Assembly (NCBI RefSeq): GCF_037042905.1
Contig: NW_026974140.1
Span: forward strand, 10,675,001-10,739,000
Length of the DNA: 64,000 bases
Source of the DNA: Lytechinus pictus
Lineage: Eukaryota > Echinodermata > Echinoidea > Temnopleuroida > Toxopneustidae
Reading direction: 5' to 3'
Below are positions 1-12,300 of this stretch, piece by piece. The notes below the pieces were generated by a model. That model saw only the letters and a list, made by a program, of their open reading frames with translations. It searched no databases and was not told the DNA's origin. The translations under genes and the position numbers were made by a program. Each line of letters opens with the position of its first letter. The stretch's first letter is position 1.

Positions 1-144
1 TCTTACTTAGCTATTCAAGATCAATAATACTGATATTTCAAAATGAAATTCACACTTCCCTATTACCTTTTGCTACTGTAAAGCGAACAATTTGTTTCCT
101 CTTCGAGACCATATCCATCACATGATATATATCCTACAAATAGA

Positions 145-363
145 CCAGGGGGTGTTTCACAAAGATTTAAGTATGTCTTAAAGTCGCACTTAAATGCCTA
201 GTTGCATGCGGTATAAAAGACATCACCGCATTAGTCAGATCATGGCAAATGGACGCACACTACTGCGTACTGATCAATAAGATTGCACGTTGCATATCAT
301 GAACGCGTCGGCATTTAAATGCGACTTAAGTCATACTTTAATCTTTGTGAAACACCCCCCAGG
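145..363. mobile_element. MITE with ~50-bp TIRs (GGGGTGTTTCACAAAGATT)
   Basis: The left end CCAGGGGGTGTTTCACAAAG is mirrored at the right end by GTGAAACACCCCCCAGG. The arms stay complementary for about 50 bases through the ACTTAAATGC segment. No coding capacity. Confidence 0.75.
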
Positions 364-1763
364 TCGTAGTTACTTCATGAACAAGTTTAGCCAAATGACC
401 TTTCATTTCTTTCATTATGGTAGGCAGATTTCAAAGCAAGACATTACTTCCATAGCAGGATGAAAAAAATTGAATAGACCAGGACTAGAATAGCACACCA
501 ATGAACACTATGAAGGTATTTGTTGCATTTCTACTTTGAATGCATATTACAGCATGTTGTACAAAAACTTGGCAAACTGGAAAATACCAGTCGTCCGTTG
601 ACGCATTGTTGTTTATTGTGGATGTAAATGAAAACCGCAATTCAAGAGAATGTATGAATGATCAAGACATCAAAGTTGGTGCTTATCTCATTAAATTTTG
701 AACCACCATATCACTTTCATACCAATGACCTTCCTCTGATCATGTGCAGAGTGGAACTACGAACTGGCTTATATAAACTCCTCAAGAAAAGTTTGGAAAT
801 CTGAGTTTGGCCATTAATTTCTCCCAACTCCCAATTTTACACAATGCATATTTGATATTATTCAACATTAACAAGGAATCAAACACATCTCTGCATGAGC
901 AAACACATGACAAACAAACATGCATGGGTATTTCAAACCACTACTCAAACCATGTTCTCTCACAGATCTCAATGTTAATGTTGATGTTAAGGTGCATGAA
1001 AACAAAAGAAGTCGCTGAGAAACACACATCACCATGGAAAAAAAAGAAGTTACTTCCATTGTGTCATTTTGCAACTTTTTAATTTTGACCTTGCAAGACA
1101 CTACCTCCATGTGAACCATAATCATATCATGTAGGGTATAATTTTAGAGAGATTTAAATGATCTATTCATTGGTATCAATCATTTATTGATATTCACTAA
1201 AACCGAGGAGGGACTATCGATCAAAGTCAGATTTCCAAACTTTTTTTGAGGGGTTTAGTTGTGATAGGTCAATCAACCTCGACTATGGAAAGCTAACGTT
1301 TCCATTTTTCATCTAGGATTAAGGAAGCATGTGCACGACACCTATAAAAAGAGATGTTGATTGGTCATTGACAGTCAGACTGCAGGTTCCTATGCTAATG
1401 AGCACATTGGCCAGATTCATCCAAATCATCTCATGGCCTAACCCTCCTCCCTGCAAAATCTTGTGCATCATGAGATTTTTCTTTCTCTATTAAAGAACTT
1501 ACCTACTTTATCCTCAAGTCAAACTAAATATCATTCCACCACTGGAGAGAGTAAATGTTTCTCTTTCATATTGGTCATTTATTTTGTATAAAATATTTTG
1601 ATAAAGAGGGAATTTAAGGCCTGACAGTGAATCTAAAAACTGAATTTTCTTCTTTTGCAAATTGTGCAAATCTTTTTTTTATTTTGAGCCTCATTGATAT
1701 CTATATCACCACAATTCTGAAATTCTGTACTTTCTCACAATGTCACTCTTGATATGTGGCACC

Positions 1764-2045
1764 TTTTAATCGGGTCGAGATCACACTTTTCCCACCAAGG
1801 TACAAGACAAGATTTCTAAAACTTTGGAATAGCATGAAATCCAGAATTCTGATTGGCTGGATAAGGTTTCAAAATAACAGGCGTGGGTAATTTGAAGAGA
1901 TTACCCCATGGGAAGTTTGACCTTGGAGGGGCCCCCATCATGGAATTCCGGTGGAGTGTGGTCTCTTTGACCAATCAGAGAGCAGTTTTCTTGTTTTCAA
2001 GCTGCAACTGGCCAATGAAAAATGTGATCTTGACCAAATTAAACC
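1764..2045. mobile_element. MITE-like element, diverged TIRs
   Basis: TCGAGATCACACTTTTCCCA near 1775 pairs with AAAAATGTGATCTTGACC near 2019-2036. ATTGG/CCAAT boxes are repeated inside. The ends are diverged, so the limits are approximate. Confidence 0.45.
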
Positions 2046-4640
2046 AATTCTTATTTTGAAACCTATACCATTTTAAAGCATACATAATCAGCTTTTAATA
2101 TGATTTAAAAATCATTTGGGCTCAAACAAAAATGAAGTGTAAAAATAACAATTTTTGTCTGGTGAAAAAATAATTATGTAGCATGTTTTAGACCAAAAGT
2201 TTCACTACATTACAAATTTTTAAAATAAATTAAAACACATGACCTGAAAGAATGATTCTTCCTCTTTACCATGATACCAAAATCATGAAATTTGATTTAA
2301 AAAAATTTATAGCAGCAATGGCCAAATTAAAAGAGGTGTTTTGGTCTGCACCCAGCTCATCAAATATGCAAAACCTCTCATGAATTTCAATTGATGAAAG
2401 CTACTTTTTGAGGACCTGCCTACTGACTGAGGTAAGTCATAACAATTTGAATAAACCTCATTTCTAAATGACAGGATTCATTTCTATAGTTACGATTGAA
2501 TGGTTTAATTGCAACTGTAATACATCACTTGTGACTTTGTGAACACCTCCATGGAGTTCTTTGAAGAACAGTAATTCAAGAAACTGAAGAGTGAAAAAAA
2601 TGGGATTTTGTCATTATTGAGTTTTATTCATAAATATTTCACTCCTGTCCATTTACAGGAGCAGCATACAAACATCTTTCTTCAAAACAAAGAGTTAATA
2701 AAGTTTTCTATTCTACATGTAGGTTAGATATATAAGGATACAAATCCAGACTTTTAAAAGAACTATGACCTTTTTTGTTCTTTGCCAGTGCATTTTGGGT
2801 ATTTCAGGGTTTTCACTAACTTCTATATCTGACAGAATAAGCAAATGCAACATTCTAAATTAATAAACATGTTTTCTCCATAGAAATGCTCTGGGTTGAA
2901 AAATAATTTCATCATAGGACTTTCAAAATACAATTAAAACAAGGCTAATTCCCATTATGAAAACTATGGCGATTTAACAATTCAAATTTTCAAAGGGTCA
3001 GATACTACTTTCAACTTCAGGAATTTTGACAGTCCCATCCAAATAATTTTACAATAAAACGTTACAAACATGAGTCCCATTTTAATTCCCAATTTGATCA
3101 TATAATGTTCAAAACCTCTGATTCATACACTTCACGTTGATAAACCTTCCAAACAGCATGATCAAAATTACGCCCCTGACTTTGAACAAACCAATAGTTA
3201 GAACCAAAACAGAATAAAAAAGGAACAGAGATAGAAATCAATGGCCTTACATGGTATTTTGTTAGAGCTAACAGAAAATAAATACTTGCATAATATGATG
3301 TTTTAAAAAGTAAGAGTAGCATAAATGACATACATAAATACATTTGCACAAACTAAAAAAACATGACAAATAATAATATATACAAATTAGATTAGTGATA
3401 CAGTTCACATATATAGTATGTATGCTATCACTTTCTATTATTAACTTCTGGCTGCATTGGGATTTCCATGTATGCTATTTTGTATATCATAGCACCAATG
3501 AAAATAAAAAAAAAGGTTTACCAAATCTACAAAATAATATTTTGTATGACGTCATTACACTTTAAATATTCATAGACAATAAAAATGGAAGAGCTAAGTT
3601 TGCATTCTTGATCAATATTCACATGCTCCTTTTCTTCATGCAAACCTTCATTTTTTTTAATTTCTAAATCTGATCCCACTTCCTGATTACTAAATCTTTC
3701 TATGCAATCATTTCCTCATAAATTGATTTAAATTTGACTCAATCATAATTGTGAGAAAAATCTATATTGTACACTATACTATATGTATATGGTTGTTAGT
3801 AATGATTAGCAATTAGCAAATACATAAATTTACAATGAAATATTAAAATGATAAATATATGATTATGTAAGGAATAACATGTCAGTGCAGCACAAGAACA
3901 TGGTTACAACTCAATGAACTCATGGCTTGGTGGGAAATATCATATCGATTATAGTATCGCTAAAAAAACATTACAATTGTATCCAAACCTGTATATTCAC
4001 ATTATAAGGCAACTATAATTGTGACAGGGCTGTGTGAAATGAAAAGAAAATTGCTCTTGAAATGATAAATGGATATGTAACATTCATACCTTCAGCAAAG
4101 TTACACTAGGCATTTTTCTGATCTACTTTTCTGTGATTTTGATGCTGAAATTACGGATGATTTCTCATGAAATCCCTAATTTCCTTCAGTTTTACATCAT
4201 ACAATAAGTGCAGTCTTACTTCGAAGATGTCATTGACAAAAATTACCAGAAAATATATTTCCTCTGATTATTACATCTATTGTCTATCTTGAACATCTGA
4301 TTGAATATGTAGAAAAAGATCATTTTCCTTCTAATACACTCTATGTACACTGTATAAACCTTGTACAACCTGTACACATTGTGAACAAGAATACCCTCTA
4401 ATACTACATTAATATATTTCGATTGAGTGGCATATATGAGACAGTTAACAAAATACATCTCATACAACATTCAGAACGGCTTGGTCCAATGTCATGAATT
4501 TATCTTCCTAAATCTATTCGCTTTTCCTTAAGAATATTAATGATAAACACATTGAATATGCTTAAAAAGTGAAAAAAGAATCACATTGCAGAATTGCTAC
4601 CTTCTGTTTTCCCGGCAACATCTGTCAATGAAGCATAACT

Positions 4641-4995
4641 ATGGCAGACCTGCCAACCTCTGGGAATGAAAAACTGTATTCTGTGATACAAAAAAATGTA
4701 TTTTCCCCCAAAAAAGTGTATTTCATAATAAAATGCATGGCGCACTCGCCCATCACGGCGCTCAAGCTGCATGCAAGCTAAAATGCGCACTGCTCTTGCA
4801 GATGAAAAAAAAAACCATTGAAACTTGTGTATATCTCACCCTGGTTTTTACAAAATGATTGAAAAAAAAAACAAGTTAAGTGAAATTACATTGATCTAAT
4901 AACCATATTTGTGTACGTTTTATGAAATACTGCCGTATTTTGGTTGCAAAAACGTACTAAATACAGCTAAAACGTACTGGTTGGCAGGTCTGCTA
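4641..4995. mobile_element. MITE, TIR ATGGCAGACCTGCCAACC
   Basis: GCAGACCTGCCAACC at the left is matched by GGTTGGCAGGTCTGC at the right. The interior is AT-rich and without coding potential. It directly abuts the next element on its right. Confidence 0.65.
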
Positions 4996-5213
4996 TGGGG
5001 TGTTGCAAGAAACTTGCGATCAACCGCAAGTCTTTTTTCGGTCCCTACATCAATCAAAACTCTTGCAATTGCAAATTTGTGATTAATTGCTGATTTGCTT
5101 CTTGAAACATGGAGTGTAATCTGATTTGCTACAGATAAAATTGCTTTATCAGTTGTAAAATTGCAACAGAATATTTGCAATTGATTGCAAATATTTTCTT
5201 GCAACACCCCCTA
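4995..5213. mobile_element. MITE, TIR GGGGTGTTGCAAGAAA
   Basis: TATGGGGTGTTGCAAGAAAC at the left is answered by TTTTCTTGCAACACCCCCTA at the right. Inner TTGCAATTG motifs recur in both arms. Non-coding. Confidence 0.7.
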
Positions 5214-5242
5214 GGTCTGGTAGGACCTGCTTCAAACACTTT

Positions 5243-5362
5243 GGCCCTAATTCACAAAGGTGGTTTACAAAACCACTGGTTGAACCCATTTATATGGTAA
5301 ATCTGCATAAAAACCATGGATTCAACTGACGGTTTTCAAGACCACCTTTGCGAATTCTGGCC
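5243..5362. mobile_element. short foldback MITE, TIR GGCCCTAATTCACAAAGGTGG
   Basis: The right end CCACCTTTGCGAATTCTGGCC is the near reverse complement of the left end. The two arms occupy most of the 120 bp. Confidence 0.65.
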
Positions 5363-5732
5363 TTTATTTCACAGTTCTTCATGAATTCAACACTTTCATA
5401 TGGACTCTGTGTAAATAAGAAGTAATAAATATTATGTTCACACAGATAGAAACTAAAGCGTGCTTTATATAAACCTGCATCCATTAAATCCGATTTTCAC
5501 CTACTAATAGAAAACAACTTGCTTTTCAACACCATCCAGTTTTCACCTTCAATTATTGACCAATAACAGTACTCTTTTAATTCCTACTGAGTGATTTTGG
5601 ATATGCAATCCCATTTGATTGAAGGGAAATACAATCCGAGGGAACTTGAGAAAAGGATAAAATAAATCTAGAGAAATGGAACAGTTATGAATGTTTGTAT
5701 GTGAGATCGCCAATTCTGCAAATCTTCATCCC

Positions 5733-6050
5733 GGGCCCTGTAACAAAAAAGTTTAGCATTTGATCATGGGCCTCATTTCAACAATTGATTTCATTGATTA
5801 TTGTGTATGTTCGATCATTAAAATCAGTTCCATGATCAATCGCTAAGCTTTATGTTACAAGGTGGAGACGTCTAAAAAAAAAAGAGAACCATTCCCCTCC
5901 CCCCCGCCAATTGAGACCATGGTCTTGTAACACAAAGATTAGCGATCAATTGTACGCTTGATTTTCACGATTGATTGTACATTGTAGTCAATGCAATCAA
6001 TCGTAGATAAATGTACTTTGATCATTACTAAGCTTTGTCTTACGGGCCCC
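5733..6050. mobile_element. MITE, TIR GGGCCCTGTAACA
   Basis: GGGCCCTGTAACAAAAAAGT at the left faces AGCTTTGTCTTACGGGCCCC at the right. The interior repeats TGATCAATCG/ATTGATTGTA-type motifs in both orientations, suggesting internal inverted repeats. Confidence 0.55.
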
Positions 6051-6202
6051 TTGTCACATCACGTCCAGAATCCCTAACCAACAATAATAGGAAGGCTGTA
6101 CATAATACCTGACTTCTTGTATAAAATGACATTGTATGTGTGTGTTTCCCAGAATCAATCCCACAATGCTGTGAATTAATCTCATATCACAAAGATCTGA
6201 GC

Positions 6203-6382
6203 TCACTTCTTCTTGCTCTTGGCAGGAAGTGTTTGAGAGGCATGTAGAGCAGCATCATCAGCAGCTTGTTGCTTCTTCTGATTGAACAGGTTGATCTCTT
6301 CCTTCAACAGACGACTCTGTTCATCTTGCTTCTTCTTCTCCTCGGTGTACTCCTTCTTCATCTTGTCAAACCGTTCATGGAG
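6203..6382 (-). CDS. septin coding exon 10 (C-terminus)
   Basis: Codes for the coiled-coil end [20 protein letters not shown] and an Ala/Lys-rich tail ending SKKK before TGA. The acceptor is TTCACCAG. The 3' UTR continues toward lower coordinates; its end cannot be fixed from sequence. Confidence 0.95.
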   Translation of the reverse strand, partial: LHERFDKMKKEYTEEKKKQDEQSRLLKEEINLFNQKKQQAADDAALHASQTLPAKSKKK

Positions 6383-9300
6383 CTGGTGAAGAGAGAAAAC
6401 AAAGGGTATAATCAATGCACTTTGCAATAATATAACAATATGCAACAATTATATGACTCTTAATAACATGTTTTCAAGCGGTGTAAACAAGTACCCTGGG
6501 TTAGGCAATCATGATAGTATCATTGTCACTCCCATACACAGACGAGTCAAGTTTGAAGTTAACCTTGAAACCATACTTTATTATCGCGAGAATGGGAGAT
6601 TTAGAACGGGTTCTTCAATTATCCAAGAATCAAATATATCAATGTATATATGAACTTTGTGACCTTTGAACCTTGACCTTGATACCCAAAATCTAATCAG
6701 ATCTTTTATTACTCCTATACTCATACTTGGACAATATTTAAAATTGACCTGTCTCACGGTTCCCAAACTATCACGTGAACAAAAAAACGGGACAGATCGA
6801 CAATGGTTCTGTAGGCAAAGGCATAATAATCACTTTGGATTTAGTCAGGTGTCATCAAACTTGATTACACCCTACTGAAAAGGTGCCACCTGATTCGCCA
6901 AGAGCACATCTGCCACAAACAATTTTTTTAAACAGGATCCTGAACAATCCTTTTAATAGAGTGTATTAAACCTACCTCTTTCTCCATTTGTTTGAGTTGT
7001 GCTTCTTTGACCTTGACACGTTCTACAAAGACTTGTCTCATCTTATCTTCTTTGATCTGCAGAGCCTTTATGTGTTCCTCTCTCTTCAGCTCATATGTTT
7101 GTTGCAGGCTGTATTATGAAACATCATGCAGAATATCACTTATCAATTTCAACATTTTAACAAATGAAACATTCACAGTGGTGACAAAACATGAGGGGCA
7201 AACCAATGTGTGTACAGAATCTCTGTCTGATCAGTGTTCAGTCACCACTGAACTTCATATAGCCAATGTAAAATGGCCTAATTTACAATTCTTATCATTG
7301 GAAAAAAAAATCAGTTTCAAACATAGGCTCCAACATGGAATCCAAATTGGATCCTAACACACAATCTTTGCTATGAGTCTATTTAGTTTCTCATGAATGG
7401 AATTATCGCAAATATTGTTTCATTTTTATAACAGTTCTAGCAAAGGAATATATCAATGCAACTTACAAGTGATTTAACTGAAGGCACATGAAAGACAATA
7501 AGACATTCCAAAATTTTATTTAGAATAGAGTACTACAGGGCCTAAATTAATCCAAGGCTACCATGGTCATGGCCTAAAAGCCCCATTCACTGGTTTTGGA
7601 TATCATTGTGCCTTCATTTTCCCCAACTCTGCTGTAAGATAGAAATATGCCATATAGAAAAGTGGTCATGCCCTAAAATATTGAATATATCTAAGCCTAA
7701 GGCCTGGTAAATCCATGGAAAACAAATCTCGCCTGATTTCACAATCAATAAAATATGCAATATGATATTTTGACCTCTGATGACCTTTGACCTTATCATC
7801 CTCATCATTATTTGTACTAAATGTAAACACAATTGATGCAGAAATAAAGAAAGGCAGCAAGTTGAATAAAAACTTGAAAAAAGATGAACATGACCTCATA
7901 TCATTTGACCTGCTGACCCCTAGATGACCTTTGACCCATCATCCTCATGGACATACCTACCTCATTGGTTTATTGTCAGCAGCAGTATCAACAAAGCCCA
8001 TTTCCTCAAGTTTACATCTCCTGTAAAGCTCATAGTGACGAGTGTGTGTTTGTTCAATCAGATCTTCCATGTTAGTCCTGATCAGCATCTCACGAAGCTT
8101 CACAAAGTCACAGTGGTTCTCATTCTCAACTGTGTAGAAGATAAGCGAATGTTGGTTTCAACCGAGATGAATTTATCAGCTTTTATTTTAGTATAAAGGT
8201 ACAAAAACACAGATAACTACCAAATTCTTGTACAATAGAAATATGACTAAGCTTACTAACTACAACCATCCCTCCTGCACTCCCCCATTCCTATTTAAGG
8301 CAATCTTTTATGCAAAAATATTCAGCTGAAAGGGGAAGCAAGCAGTAAGACAAACTTTTCGAATCACTTTGATGTTTTCCAACGCTGTTTATTCCATTTC
8401 CATATAGGTAGTCTAAACTGTAATTCCTGCCTTTAATAGAAGCTACTTTATAACTTAGCTCAACAGACAAATCGCAATCAAGGTTTCCATGACAGCTACA
8501 ACTGATGGAATAATGAATATCAATAAAGACCACCAAAAGCTTCTTTTTTTTCATATTCAATCCTTGAGCAATGACTAATAAGTGGAAGTGTCATGGTGTA
8601 GTAGTTCAGACTCTTGACTTTCACTCAGAGGGTCATGGGTTCAAATCCAAATCATGGCATTAATTTCCTTCAGCAAGGGATTTATCCACACTGTGTTGCA
8701 CTCAACCAAGGTGAAGCAACAGGGGACCAGACAGGATCCATTTCTTGTGCATTGCACCAGGGCAATAATCCAATTCCTAGTGAAACTCCTATATGCAAGC
8801 AGCAGGTATCATTATATAAAGCTATGACCTACCTTGAACGATTCCCCATGGGTATTGCCTAGCTCTCACCATCTTATTACCCATCTTCACTTCTTCTGTA
8901 CTTCCTACTACAGCAAAGGGAAGATGGCCCTGAAATATGAAAATAATATCTAATGAATAATACAATTAGTAACCAATTTTCTACTAAAACAACAAAACAA
9001 AATCACATACAATAATCATCCCAAGTTTGAATGGAATTTTTCAGACAAAGTTTTGGGTTTAATTTTGACCAAGATTTCAAATGAGAAAATATTATTCAAC
9101 AGTATGTGTTGGATTGTGTTGGATTTTCAAAGTTGTGCTGAAACTCAATCTTAAAATTAATCTCTTTCTTCAAAAGACCACCACAAGTGTGTTTATCTCT
9201 TAGGAAAACTCACTCCACCAGATACAAAAGAATCATACACATTTGCCAGACATTCTCCACCCGGGTACTGTAAATAGGTGCCCAGAAGGTAAGAATTCCT

Positions 9301-12300
9301 TTGATGCCCGAGCACTTGATCAGGGTAGCTATGCTATAGCCAGGATATTTTGCAACGCTTACAAACATTACATTAAGCACTACATAAATGTTGCATATTA
9401 TCACTATTACTATAATTAATTAATTAAAATGTAGTTAAGGGCAAGGAAAGGAAGAGAGAAAAGCCTTTGATATTCAAGTGCCAATCACCGGGCAATATAT
9501 CTTACATTCATGGTTGAGTTGAGATCTGCAACAGTTTCATCATCAGTAGGAAACTGGTAGATTTGAACTCCATTGCTCACAAGCTCGCTCATGATCTATA
9601 AAAAGAAGGATAAAGATAATATAAACAATCAAGAACAAATGATTCCATGTAACAGAGTTGCTCAGTGAAATATATATGTTCAATACAAAATTTCAAAATG
9701 GAGAGATAAAGAAGACAAATAAGGTGGAAATATACCATATAATTGAAATATCACTGGATAGTACTAAAATATGAGGTCTGTAAGTCTGTAAACTGCAACC
9801 AAAAAATTACACGGGGGCGGCGGGCGAATTCGCCCCGGAAAGTCCAAAAAGAGCCCCGGAAAAGGGCTAAAAACATTCACACAAGGGCGACTGCAAAACT
9901 CATAATCGCCCCCGTCAACTAGGCTTGGGAGCCAGCGCCGGGTAATCGAGTCTACCCGATTCTCTATGCCAGAGTCGGGGAGTCGACCCTGATCTCTGGA
10001 GACTCGAGTACCAAGCGGCGGCGGTTCTGAGATAAAGGGACTCAAGTCTTTGCCATGCTCTCTCATTCATGGACGAAAATCGGCCCCAGCGCCGACTCCA
10101 AGCACTGAGATAAAATAAATGTAGAATTTGGAGCCGAGGAGTCATATCACGTTTCTCTGCTTGTGTGCTTTAGGCTCAGTCAGTGTGACTGCATGTGGTA
10201 TGGGGATGCATCGTGTGCATTGTGTGTAGTGTGTATTTCTGTGTGTGTGACTGTAAAATGCCAGTAGAGACCACGTGCGCATGTGTTGAGCGACACTTGT
10301 GATTGTATCATGAACTGGGATTTGTGTGTGGATTGTGTGAGAAGTTTGGTGAAGGTGTAAGATTTTGGGCGACTTGATAGATGATTGCTCCCCCCCCTCC
10401 CATTTATCTAGCCCCATGTCGAGCTGCAGCCACCCATCTTGATCCTTCCCCCAAAGCTTGTCTCTCCTCATTCCTTCTTTTCTTCCAAACTTTATTTCCC
10501 TATTATTCTTGTTAATTTCTCCTTTTACAAGTTGTAATTCACTACGAACTTCATTATAATTTTAATGAAGTGTTTATCACCTCTTGTTTGTTTTTAAATA
10601 TTTTTATATCTCTGTTCAAAACAAGAGTCTCGTCTATCCCTTTAAAAAAAATCATCCTTTGATTTTTTTTTCTTTCATTCTAGTCTTAAATGGGAGTCTT
10701 GCCTTATTGGAATATTGGCAAGAAGTTAATAAAAAAATGATGTTATTGTTCTGTCAGTAATAAAAGTAGAGATTCAACTATGGATATTTTTCAGTCATAT
10801 TTCATTTAATCTTCGTTATTTTAATCCAAACATTCATTTTTTTTTCAATGATGTATTTCACCTTTGGCCAGTTCGCCATTTTCTTAAGTGACTGAAAACG
10901 TAGACTAGCCCCTTAATTCAGGGACATCAACCCTCGGCAATTTGTTTACATAACTTTCTTTGTCTCCATCATGTATTGCACAATCTTGAGAAGCACATGT
11001 TTGGAAATCTGATATTCTTGTGGTGGTGGTGGGGGGGGGGGTACGAGATTGCCGCCCTTTTCATTCTGTTTTGGTTTGGCTGCCACATGGCCTCTCTCAC
11101 TGTGTGGAGAAATTAGGTCAGGTAAAATTTGCAAAGACGTGGATAAGTTCATTTCAATTAGAGGCTGTGCAAGGCTAGGCATTCATGATGGATGATGGAA
11201 ATTGCCAGTTTACGTTCTGGTAGGCCTTTTTGTCATGAATCTGTGTAACTGATACGAACGCTTAACAATTCAATGACCTTTATGACTTATATCATTATTT
11301 TGTATGAATAATCTTAAGTCTTTTTTAAAAAGTGTCATTTAAATAACTTTCAGTCAAATATGTACGAAGGATATTTGTTCAACTTCATAACATTTGCAGG
11401 TACCTATATTGTATGATAAAATAAATTACCTCAGAATTGTACAAATTCAGAACTTTCTTTTTCTTTTACATTGTCTTTAGACACGAATACAGATCTTTCT
11501 AGATTAATTTGACAAATGGGCTATAACACTAAATAGTAAACACGCAAAGCTCACGTCAACCAAGTATCAAACATTCAAACTTGGATTAATTCATGGAGGT
11601 TCTACCTCCATGATTTAATCTGAATAGGTCTGTATTAGGTCCATGAATCAACTCAGATATCGTTCAAGCATCAAAATCCATCTATCATCACAACACTAAA
11701 ATCATAAACAATCACTTCGAAGAAACAATGCGAAGGTCAAACCAGGGAAGTGTTATACTTCCCTGGTATATGCTAGCTACCGTGTATATATATACACACA
11801 CACACACACACAAACGCAAAAAAGCCGCGAAATAGCTCCAGAAATTGTAGCCCTGGAAAGTAGAAATTGTAGCCCTGGAAAGTGGAAAAAGAGCCCTGGA
11901 AAATGAAAAAGTAGCCCTGGAAAATTTTTAAGTTTCTCCAAAAAGAGCCCTGGAAAGAAAAAAAGTAATTTTTTGGTTGGTAAACTGATTTCTGAATATT
12001 ACCATCAGTACAATTAGAAAAAAAAGGAACGTTTACTCTCATAGTGCTATACATATATTTTTTTTTAATAAACCAAGTTGCAAAATTGAATAAAACAATT
12101 TTCCTATGTTCATCTTTGAATAATTGACATCACTAATTCTTGTAAAAACTGCCTATATCATTGATCATTACCTGAATGAGGGATTTTGGCGACAAGATAT
12201 AAAGGCGTAGTTTGTCTGTTTAATTGATTGACTCAACACAAAATATGTCACGATAGCTCAACCAGGGTTCTGCTGTATGACTAGGGATCATAATATTCAT

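Larger units (their letters stand above)
1..6202. other. septin 3' side: no gene, several short inverted-repeat elements
   Basis: No open frame here looks like protein. The stretch is AT-rich, contains the septin 3' UTR at its right end and at least six short terminal-inverted-repeat elements, listed separately. Between 2050 and 4600 I see only unique-looking AT-rich sequence. Confidence 0.6.
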
